64,000 nt of DNA. Origin: Ascochyta rabiei. Its lineage: Eukaryota > Ascomycota > Dothideomycetes > Pleosporales > Didymellaceae. Of this stretch, positions 54,917 through 64,000 are shown one piece after another. A program made the translations under genes and the position numbers. The notes under the pieces were generated by a model, which was not told where the DNA came from, did no database searches, and saw nothing but the letters and a program-made list of their open reading frames with translations. The stretch is from assembly GCF_004011695.2 (NCBI RefSeq), contig NC_082407.1, positions 2,418,001 to 2,482,000 on the forward strand, written 5' to 3'. Numbering within the stretch: the first letter of the stretch is position 1; every line of letters starts with the position of its first letter.

Positions 54917-57640
54917 ATGGATTCGTACACGTGAGCACAGCTCCAGCGATGCACCGCAAGCGCACCACATTGACCATTCTATAGGGGCACTCGAGAGGAC
55001 TCCCGGCCACCGGCTGACTCCTACCGGCGACGCTCCCCTCGTAAGCAGCACCCTGGATGCCTGAACAGCATTAGCTAATCCATGATACCACAGCTGCCGG
55101 AGATCGCAGGCCCAGGCGCCGTTCGCGATCGCCTCAAAACATCGACCGTTACCAGCCCGACCGCGCTCGAGAGTACGACCACCCGCGTCGTGATGGAGGC
55201 CGCCGCCGCTCCTCTCCTCCGCCTGTCCAGGCCGGCATTGACCGCTATGTCCCTGGCCAAGACAGCTTCGCTCCCACATTCACGACGAATCCGATCCCAA
55301 ATCCCATGACGCTTGAGTACCAGGTCGGCTTCAACTACTTTGCTGAGTGGTGGCGCGTCGAACAGGTCATGAAGGAGGAAAAGGAGCGCGCCAAGAACGG
55401 AGGACGGAAGCCTGTCCTGAAGGGCGAACGCGAAGCTCGAGAAGAGCGAGGCAAGGAGCGCGAACTCATTCAGGCTGCGTATGACGAATACAAAGAGAAG
55501 CTTCAAGTGCAAATGGCGAAAACATTTGTTGATAAACACAAGGGCGAAGAATGGTTCAAGGAGCGCTACGATCCCGAGTACGACCAAGCCTTCAAAGAGA
55601 AGCTGCGCGGTTACCGACATGGCATATATGCCGACTGGGAGCGACAACTCGACGAGGGCTACTTTGACGAGTTCACACTCGAAGGCATCTACAAGAACGA
55701 CTCCAACGGCGCGGGGGGGATCGTCGAGAAAGAGGAGGGTGAAACGACTGCTGCCAACGAAGTCTTGGGCGTAGGTGATCTGCTACCATGCAAAGGCGGC
55801 GAGATTCGTGACGAGTCTGCATTTCAGCCTACATTGCTGATTAAGACCATCGCTCCTACCGTTAACCGAGAGAAAGTGGAAGAATTCGCCAAGGAGCACC
55901 TTGGAGAGGGCCCCGGCGGTTTCAAATGGCTCAGCTTGAGTGACCCGAATCCGTTGAAGAAGTGCCACCGCATAGGGTGGGTAATACTGCACCCCAGCGA
56001 TGAGCAGGCCATGATCATCGACGACCGTGGTGATGCGCGCGACGATGAAGGAGGGGACGGAGCCATTGAGGAGAAGCCCATCATCGCCCCACAGAGCACC
56101 GCCCAGAAGGCACTCGAGGCGATCAACGGCAAGACAGTTCAGGACGAAGAGCGCGGAAACTTCACTTGTCACGTTGGAGTACATGAGACCCCTGCAGCAC
56201 CCCGGAAGAAAGCGCTGTGGGACCTCTTTTCTGCGCCTGAGAGGATCGAGCGCGACCTGGAGTTGGCCGAGAGGCTAGTCAGAAAGCTCGACGGTGAACT
56301 GAGGGCGAGCCATGAAGAAGAGTTCGGCGAGGTCGATGGTGTTGCGAAGATCGAGCAACGCGTCGAAGATCTGCGTTCGAAGGGCTGGCTCCAGCCTCCA
56401 GCCAATGCCCCAGCCCCGCCTAAGAAGGAAAGGGATCTTGAAGACCTGGAGGAGGGCGAGGATGAGATCATGGAGGACGACGAAGGCGCTTACGACGAGG
56501 AGGTTGACGATGAAGAGTTGCTGGTCAAGAAGAAAAAGCTCGATCTCTTGATTGAGTATCTGCGACGTGTGTACAGCTTCTGCTTCTTCTGTGTCTTCGA
56601 GAGCGACTCGGTCCACGAGTTGATCCGCAAGTGCGCGGGAGGACATCTTCGACGCCCTCGTGCCAGCCTGACGACAGCGGCGAAGGCTACTGCAAGAGCT
56701 ACCGCTACCGGCGAGTCGTTCCCGTACAAGAAGCAGGAGTCTGGTGACGCTGAGAACGACGAGGGGAGCCCGGTAGCGGAACGCAAGCCGATGAAACTGA
56801 GTGGGAAAAACCAGCAGCAGCTCCAGCGGGCGTTCAACTGGGTCAAGACGTATGAAGAGAAATTGCTACAGCTGCTCGAGCCTGAGAACGTCGATGTCCG
56901 CAAGCTTGGCGGTAAGCCGTTAGATGAAGCCATGGAGGACGAGCTCGCGAGGTTCTGCAAGCAGGAAGATGAGTCTAAGTGGCGCTGCAAGGTACCAGAA
57001 TGCACAAAGCTGTTCAAGGGCCAAAACTTCTGGCGTAAGCACGTCGAGAAGCGCCATCCAGAATGGCTCGAGAAGTTGCAGAAAGACGTAAGTACAGTCG
57101 CGATCACCGGCTCGGCGCAGATGGCTAACAGAGAAACAGCTGGAGCTCGTCAACAGCTATGTCGTTGACCCTGCACACATTGCACCTTCGCGCAGTGACG
57201 CGAACAGCAATGGTCACTTCCCAATGGGCAACCATGTGCAGGCAACAGGCACACCACGTGGATTCAACCTTGCCAATATGAACATGGCCATGTCCGGCAA
57301 CGGAATGCAGAACGCAATGAACGTCGGAAACATGTTCAACCCAGCCATGGGCGGCAACTGGGATCCGTCTCTTGGTACACACGACGCCGGAGCCATGCGA
57401 CGCGGCGGCCAGCGTTTCAACACTCGTACTGGGCCGTATGACAGGCAGAACCGCGATCGACGCAACGCACCCAACGGTGGCAACGGTCGCCTCACGCCTC
57501 CACGCGGCGGACGGCCCGGCCCCCAACGCTACGGTGACGGCGGGCCCGGGCCTCTGCAGTCGACACAGGGTCGTCAGATCAAGAGCTATGAAGACCTCGA
57601 TGCTGTCGGCGGGGGTGGCAGTGGCGAGCTGAACTACTGA
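54917..57640 (+). CDS. ARS2: ARS2/Serrate homologue (RNA cap-binding complex adaptor)
   Basis: Exons 54917-54930 (14 nt coding), 54985-55040, 55094-57087 and 57140-57640, 854 aa. The Arg/Ser/Asp-rich head (SRPPADSYRRRS, RRPRRRSRSPQNIDRYQP) precedes the conserved SERRATE/Ars2 region (GFNYFAEWWR, EEWFKERYDPEYDQAFKE, then FQPTLLIKTIAPTVNREKVE). An acidic coiled region and LDLLIEYLRRVYSFCFFCVFES follow, with the C2H2 finger CKVPECTKLFKGQNFWRKH ending near KRHPEW. The Gly/Arg/Asn-rich tail is low complexity. The family links the nuclear cap-binding complex to RNA processing, decay and, in plants and animals, small-RNA biogenesis. Two very short 5' exons are supported by phase and by the SRxP-type continuation. 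Confidence 0.92.
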
Positions 57641-58728
57641 GCTCGTGGGCGTGCTGTGTGACGTGATGCTAGGGTTGGCGTTGGGGTCAAGTGTTACCAT
57701 TTGTAGGCTAGTCTGTTATTCGATCTACTCGGGGAGAGGGACCGGGCATGGGACACGGCGTTGTTGGCATGGCATTATGCTGCACTTGCGTGTGTGCTTG
57801 TAACTTGTATTGAACAGAGTGAAATGAAGCACCACCCAGGCAGCTTGTGGCGAAGGGAGGTTGAGGTTGAGGTTGCGTCTGTGTCTGGTTTCTAGTGATG
57901 CTGTCGAGTGGCAGAAGTTTGTGTCAGCAAGCCTTGCCCAGTGTCGAGGATTTGCAGTCCGGGACAAGGTGACTGTGGCGCACTTGACAAGTGGTCTAGA
58001 CCGTCGCGGGGGGTGAGGTCAAGTGTAGGTACTGTGTAAGACAGGTACTGGGGTGCAGTGCCATGGAACCGCGATCGTCTGAACACCTGCACGTCTGACG
58101 TGTTGACTAGCGCAGCAGGTGCAGAAGATCTCTCGCGCTGCGAGGCGGGCAGGCAAGTGCTTCGTAAGCAGTTTGACCGTGTTTCGCAAGAACGAGCTCT
58201 GCGCGCAGCTGTATAAGGGCCTCCTTGGTGCTGCAGCCGGGTGACGAGCGTGCCGTGCGTTCCTTTGTTGCCCCGTAGCCCGCCCGTGGAGTCCAAGTGG
58301 ATCGCCAGCGCGCTCGCTGATTGCTCGGCCCTACCGCTCAGCCATGGAAGAGTGACGCAGTTGCGCGCACCAGCCACAGTTTCTCGTGCACCCGCCGCGC
58401 CTGTGGTGCCGACCAGCATCGACTCTTGTCGTGCGCGAGCGGATGACTGGTTATGCTGATCGTCGACGAGTCCAATTCAAGTACCAGTCACGTCAGTCTG
58501 GCACCTGTTCGCCGGTGGAGCAGCGTGTAAGCCTCAGCAGCTGCAACAGCCACACTAGTCGCTCTGCTGCAAGAGAGCCGGGCGTCATACAACACGCGTC
58601 GCCACTACTTTACTGCCTCGCCGTGTAGTCGAGGCCGAGCGTTCCCATAGAATCATCTCCGGACCCCTGCGGCCTTGACGCCTGCGCCCTCTCCCCCGCC
58701 CTCTTTTGCCCCTACCCTGCTGTTTACC
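57641..58728. other. intergenic, no gene seen
   Basis: About 1.1 kb. Short ORFs only. The right end, CT-rich just before 58729, fits a promoter. Confidence 0.5.
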
Positions 58729-61700
58729 ATGGCCCAGAGCACCCCGCCTGGCCTGGCGATCAACGGACACGCAGCGCCCACCACCATGGAGAACCAGCCG
58801 CCGGTCTCGAATGTAGGCGAGCCACGTGCCACAGCTGCAGGTGCAGGTGCAGGGCGACCAGGTGCTGCGCGGGCAGACACAAACTACACAATGGCGTCCA
58901 TGATGTCGGTGCCGCCAGAGGGCTCCATCTTGACCGGCAAGCAGGAGCACTGTAAGCAGGAGAGGACCACACGCCACACATAGCACAACACTCACACATA
59001 GCCAGACCTCAAGCGTGAGCTCATCTCCCAGCAAACACAGTTCGAAATCTCCGAACTCTCGTCCACCACCGCCCTCAAGCGCTTCGGCGCGCCCTTCCGC
59101 TCAGATGCCGGCGAAGTCGCACCAGAAGACTCGGAGCTCCCGCTACTGCGCTACATATTCGTCCACCACGTGCGCAATTTCCCATTCCTCGACAAGGCCA
59201 AGGAGAAGGAGTTCTGGCAAGACAAGCTGCAAGTGGTGAGTCGGTGACATCATCCTGGACACTGCGGATGAAGGCTGACGAGAGACGGCATCGGTAGTTC
59301 CTTGAATCTTTCGCAAGCAAGGATATCTCCTCCTCAGAAGACCGCCTCGAAGAGACGAAACGAAGGAAGCTGGCGCTCAAGGCAGAGAAGCTGGTCGAGC
59401 TCATGATGGTCTCCGGTATCCCTACCGCGTCCGGCTACGAGGAGAGGATTCGCTTTTCCGAGATGGAAATTGTCGAGCGAGGCGCAAACGAGGAGGGTCT
59501 ACACATGAACGCACCGAGCGGGCATTTCATTAACGGCTGGGATGTCAACGTGGCTGGCGTGCGGACCACATCAGTGAAGAAGCACGTCCGGTATCACACG
59601 CATGCAGTAGGTCACGACTGTCAGACTGCGTCAACATGGCTAACTGGCTACGCGCAGGAGTATCTCATCAGAGTCAAACAAGGCGGCGACAGAGAAATTT
59701 ACGTCGGCCGACGATACCAGGACTTTGTCAATCTGCACAAGCGAATACGCCTTGAGCTTCCCGGCAAAGTGCTTCCTCCTCTTCCTCGTAAGAACAAAAA
59801 AGATTCCTTCATGAGCTCAAGCAAAGACGACGACGATGCCAGCTCCATCTCCTCAGTATCAACCCAAGGGCCAGCACCACCTGACGCATACGAGAAGAGC
59901 GACGGTGGTGGCGGAGGCTTACGAAGCTACCTTTGGGGTGGCGGCCATAAGAAGAACGCTTCACAGACCTCGATCGGCGGGCGAGGGGCGCGGTCGCCTC
60001 GCGCATCCGGTGAAGGCTTGGCCTATCAACCTCCACGCACTCTATACCGCGAGGAGCAGCGTGTATCACTGCGAGCCTTCCTGCGGTCGTTCTTGAACAA
60101 CGAGAGGATTGCGCAGTCGAATGCCATGGCTGACTTCCTCACGCGTGATGCTATCGAGGTGAACGAGGAAGAGATGGACGACATTGAAAGGCGGATGGTC
60201 ATGGACGAGAAGCGCATACAAGAGCAAAAGCAGTTCTACGAAGTGGCACGAAAACGTGCCGCCGAGCTCGACATCCACATGGAAAAGTTCAGGCGAGAAA
60301 TCGTCGAGAGGAATGGCCTTTCGCATCTCTTCCAAGAAATCCGGGTGAAGAACTCGATATCTCAGCTCAAGCCGGAGTACCAGAAGTTCGCAGAGTGGTT
60401 GCGAATAGAGATTGCAGCTACCATCTACCACCTCTTCCTGGCCGAGGACAACTCGCCCGAGCTCTTTGCGCAAGCGAAGCGGATACACTCACTCGTACCA
60501 TACGGCGTGCTGAAAAATGTGATCAGAATTGCCAACCCCGCAGCGGTAATGAGCGGAGTCCTTGACCTGTTCCTTGCACAGCCTTTTGGCGCAAGATCTC
60601 TGCTCCAGCGCATTTTTGGTATGGCCATCAACGATGGCGTGAATTCTGTGCAGAAGACGATTGACACCCTCGGCTCCACGAAGATCAAGGACGAAGTTCT
60701 GTGCGCCAAGATTAAAGCTTATGTTGAGTCAAGTGAGGAGGTTAAGCAGGTACTCCGGCAGGAGGCGGATAGCGAGCAGGTCGATATTGTCGTGACGATC
60801 CTACGATCTGACTTCTTCAAACCGGAGTTGAGTTCTCAGCAGGTGGAGAAGGTCTTCAATGCCTACGTTGCGTGGAACAACGCGGTCGAAAATGTGAGAC
60901 CGACCAGCCGTTACAGCAGAAAGAATAGCAGTCGTAGCACTCAAAGCGTCCTTACTAATGCGTCTGGTCAGATTGACAAAGACTTACGGCAGGGCGCTGA
61001 GCTCTTTGCGCATTTGAAGCAGTACCTGAAGCTTTGTCTGAGGCAGCGAGACAAGCTCATGATGCTCCAGGTCATCGAGGAGGTAAGTTTTACTTGGGAT
61101 TGAGGGTGGGAACATGACTGATAACCTTGTAGCCTACGACTCTCCAACTCTTCCGCGACCTCTTCACCATCTTTTACGAACCCCTCGTTCGCGTGTACAA
61201 GTCTGCAAACGTGTACAACAGTATCACTGACTTTGCCATGTTTGCCGACGACACAATCAAGACCATCGAAGCTTGCCAACGTCAAGAGGTCTCTGCAGAT
61301 CCCAATCAGACCGTCCAAGCCTTCATCGATCTATGTGCGCGCCACGAAGACAACTTCTACAAGTTCGTGCACGAGGTTCACAATCACGACAACGGATTGT
61401 TTGATCAGCTGATGGGCTGGCTGGAAGGCATTCTCGAGTTCCTACGCCACGGTCCGGGCGGCGGTGGCAAGCTCGACATGAACGCTCTGTTCCAGGGCGG
61501 CATAGACTCGAACATGATCGATAGGAGAAAAGCCATCAGAGAGATCAACAGTCTGATCAGGTGGCAGACAGCCCGCAAGAAGTGGCACCAGGACAAGACG
61601 AGGCAGAAGATGGCGAGTGCAGGTGATGAGCCTGACGGGATGCTGGGCGGCATGGCAGGCTTCAAGAGCAGCGACTTTGGGCTGAATGAGGTTCGTACTC

Positions 61701-61964
61701 ATCTCAAACCGCTATATATCCTCAACTGACACACCCTAGCTCGATCTTCAAGACCTGGAACTCGACGACGACGCCACCGACTCGGACGAAGAGGACGAAA
61801 TTGAGGAGGACGACGACCCCATCGAAGCCGAGCGCAGGAACCGCGCTCGCACGGCAGAGAAGTTAAAGCGACGTGCGGGCGAGCCGAAGAAACCGACGAT
61901 CGAAGAGATAAAGAAGCTTCACCCGAGTTTCCTAACGATGTTGCGGAGCGTCCTGGCGCAGTAG
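58729..61964 (+). CDS. PX / PXB domain protein (yeast YPR097W/Lec1 family)
   Basis: Exons 58729-58951, 59006-59235, 59298-59606, 59658-61082, 61133-61690 and 61740-61964, 989 aa. After a Pro/Ala-rich disordered head (to about residue 70) comes the PX-associated N-terminal domain (YLKRELISQQTQFEISELSS). The PX domain follows (EYLIRVKQGGDREIYVGRRYQDF, LPGKVLPPLPRK) and is interrupted by a long Ser/Gly-rich insertion before REEQRVSLRAFLRSFL. The remainder is the helical DUF3818 region (FQEIRVKNSISQLKPEYQ, LVPYGVLKNVIRIANP, LFRDLFTIFYEPLVRV), ending in an acidic stretch and KKLHPSFLTMLRSVL. PX domains bind phosphoinositides; Lec1 relatives are implicated in lipid transfer or handling. All phases agree. 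Confidence 0.93.
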
Positions 61965-63002
61965 ATGACGTGAGAGGGGGATTGGCACATGTTTCTTGCG
62001 GGATGAAGACCTATGTATTCCTAGATGGGAACCTAATAATAGACGTATTCTTTCAATTGGAACGGCAAGCCACGTTAGCCTTCCTGTTTATTCTTCCACT
62101 TACGTCCGACCTTTCGCACCACAAGTATAACCATCAGGTCGCTCGCTATAGACTGATATCTCTGACCTACCTTCCCACCTTCACAGCGATAATCGGCCTA
62201 CAGCCCCACATCGATACGGATATTTACATGCATGATATATAGCGACGGAAGGACACCATGGGAGGTACCAGCAGAACCACTGACAATCAGAGTAAACTCC
62301 AGTAACCGATTACCCTCTAATCGAAACAAAGGTCGAAGCGCCATTCAAAGGAAGGAAAAATCAGTCAACGTACCAAAGCCGAGAAGGGTCCCACAAAAAT
62401 CGACACACGAAGTAGAAGAGAGGAAACACCAATACCCTCCTCTCATCTCAGAGGCGCCGGTGGGAAGACCGACGGTGCAGGCCTGATCTGCCTGTGCGCA
62501 GGAGCTCAGCCGGGCGGGCATGAGAGTAGAGAAAAGTGAGGGCGTTCGAACGACGTCTACACGATGGCGGGAGATGCTAGCGCGGGAGTCTGGGTTGGGT
62601 TGGGTGGGCAGTAGGCATCGATTGCGCGACGACGGTGGTGTGTGGTGCAATGTCATGTGGGAGTGCGGTGTTCCACTGCGTTGGAATGTGCAGCGGAAAA
62701 CAGGGGAGGTGTGAAGAGAAGAGGAGGTTCGGCCGGAGACTCAGACCTACAAATAACCAACCAACTGCCTTTGCTCATCGAGAGATGCTGATGTATATTT
62801 AGATCGTAGCTCTTGCGGTCGTTACGTAGACTTACTTCATCTGCTTCTATCACGAGCGGAGCAGAAGGGAGAAAACCTTGCGGATGGAGGGTGCACTTCA
62901 CCATTTTCTGATCTGACCCGGATATTCAGTGACCGTGGTTTGGGTTGAAAGCCGAAAACAGCGCCCAAACAATACCGTCTTCACCGTTATAAAACTCTAG
63001 TC
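61965..63002. other. intergenic, no gene seen
   Basis: About 1 kb between convergent genes. AT-richer after 61990. Short ORFs only. Confidence 0.5.
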
Positions 63003-64000
63003 TCAATACGCCTTATTCGGCTCCACCATCCCCAACCTGCGGTCGTCAGCCCCCGCATCCTGCGCAAAGACCAATTCCAACTTCTCTGCATTCTTCTCGC
63101 TATCGACACGCACGCGGATGCCGACACTCTGGCGAAACGTGTCCATGGAATTGATGCCGACGGATATAGGGCCCAGATGGTCTGGGGCTTGCGATTGGAG
63201 CGCCAGCATGACGAGCTCCATTGCCGAGTCCCAGGCTACAGATGTGCGGCCGGTGGCGACGGTATAGGCGACGTAGCAGACGACAATGAGGCAGTATGAG
63301 ATGATCACTGCGAGAGAGAGCTTGATGGAGGTGTCGGTGGATCCGTAGCCAAAGCCGTTGTATGTTGTGTCGATTTTCATCACGCTGAAGGGGGTTGAGT
63401 CGCTTAACTGAGACTGATCGTACCCTTCGATCATATCATGATCAATGGTGGGGTCGTCTGGATCACGGTTGTCTAGGGCTGGAATCCAGGAAATAGCAGC
63501 TGCAAAACATGTGGCTAGAACTTCTGCGTTGACTCCTTCTCCGCTTAGCATTTTCCCCTTAGCCATACATGGGTAATCCAGAGAGCGTATATCCTCTGGA
63601 ACGATGGTGATCGGTCTCAATTTGCTGCTTGCCATGGCTTCCCTGTTTGTAGGCAGCTCAGCTTTGATCCTATACCCAAAGTTTATGTGAGCAAATGATG
63701 TTTCTGCTTCTCTCCAGAATGACGATACAGTACACGCTGTGAACCTGCTATCTCCCACCCTCCCTGTTCCACCAGGCCTAATGAAGAGTCCAAGCAGAGA
63801 ATGTGAATTGCCAGGCGATGGTATCCATAGCGGAGGCATAAAGGGTTTGATCGTAGTGTTGTCATTTGCATGTTCGTAAACTTCGAGCAGCTGGTCCTGC
63901 AGCTTGGTGGAATTGGGAAGAGAGCCTTTAGACCCATCGTCTTGGAAGTAATACGAATCTTCAGTCCTCTGGAACTCTTGTGTACACACAGCCAGAACCA
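63003..64000 (-). CDS. fungal membrane protein, C-terminal part (5' partial)
   Basis: The minus-strand frame is open from the window end to the TGA at 63003, about 332 residues, so the N-terminus lies beyond the window. An extracellular-looking segment with ALPPLW-like Pro/Trp patches (PFMPPLWIPSPGNSHSLLG) and RPITIVPEDIRSLDYPC precedes one strong transmembrane helix (SIKLSLAVIISYCLIVVCY, about 110 residues from the C-terminus). A cytosolic tail with SAMELVMLALQSQAPDHLG and MDTFRQSVGIRV follows. This C-terminal layout recurs in many uncharacterised large membrane proteins of ascomycetes. No function can be assigned. Confidence 0.7.
   Translation of the reverse strand, partial: VLAVCTQEFQRTEDSYYFQDDGSKGSLPNSTKLQDQLLEVYEHANDNTTIKPFMPPLWIPSPGNSHSLLGLFIRPGGTGRVGDSRFTACTVSSFWREAETSFAHINFGYRIKAELPTNREAMASSKLRPITIVPEDIRSLDYPCMAKGKMLSGEGVNAEVLATCFAAAISWIPALDNRDPDDPTIDHDMIEGYDQSQLSDSTPFSVMKIDTTYNGFGYGSTDTSIKLSLAVIISYCLIVVCYVAYTVATGRTSVAWDSAMELVMLALQSQAPDHLGPISVGINSMDTFRQSVGIRVRVDSEKNAEKLELVFAQDAGADDRRLGMVEPNKAY

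Noticed and set aside
1..64000. CRISPR arrays, rRNA operons, or a PKS/NRPS/terpene synthase
   Set aside because: None of the expected repeats, conserved RNA blocks or synthase motifs were found on either strand.

Overview
This is a window of a filamentous ascomycete genome (Pezizomycotina, probably Dothideomycetes). The evidence is many short introns (about 45-65 nt) with GT..CTNAC..AG signals, compact genes on both strands, a Zn2Cys6 regulator, LaeA-type methyltransferase and fungal P450s, a DUF3659/LEA-like giant protein, and a transposon decayed by RIP-type C-to-T changes. The class-level assignment is inference. No rRNA, tRNA or CRISPR array was recognised. Exon coordinates below come from reading splice signals and checking that phases match at every junction.

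Layout. 1-766: 3' end of a GPALPP/DUF3752 gene. 1382-10227: a small accessory block of Zn2Cys6 regulator, P450, a second convergent P450, and a LaeA-like methyltransferase divergent from the second P450. It looks like a small tailoring or secondary-metabolite cluster, but no synthase is in view. 10906-11190: a small membrane protein. 12303-18156: a 1933-residue LEA-like/DUF3659 repeat protein. 18157-20507: gene-poor, with minisatellites. 20508-22409: IQ-motif protein. 22410-24414: gene-poor, with a RIP-like direct repeat. 24415-26792: a 2EXR-like ORF and a dienelactone-hydrolase-like/SnoaL protein.

27349-34742 is a dense housekeeping block: mitochondrial MutS homologue MSH1, uroporphyrinogen decarboxylase (divergent from MSH1), cytosine deaminase (convergent with it), and a Ydj1-type DnaJ ending in a CaaX box. 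35710-36971: two tandem Tyr/Ser/Asn-rich small-protein paralogues. 37271-38848: MFS transporter. 40474-43971: a complete Mutator-like element (50-bp inverted repeats, 9-bp target duplication) with a RIP-riddled transposase.

44977-64000: sulfate permease, a 2EXR-like protein, a Mex67-like protein that lacks the NTF2-like domain, ERV46, a TspO/MBR protein, an ARS2/Serrate homologue, a PX/PXB protein (YPR097W family), and the 3' part of a fungal membrane protein running off the window.

Most noteworthy points: the synthase-less P450/methyltransferase cluster, the modular DUF3659 giant with its hydrophobic tail, the NTF2-less Mex67-like protein, the MULE whose termini are intact although its ORF is dead, tandem paralogues differing by an intron, and two predicted GC-AG introns.
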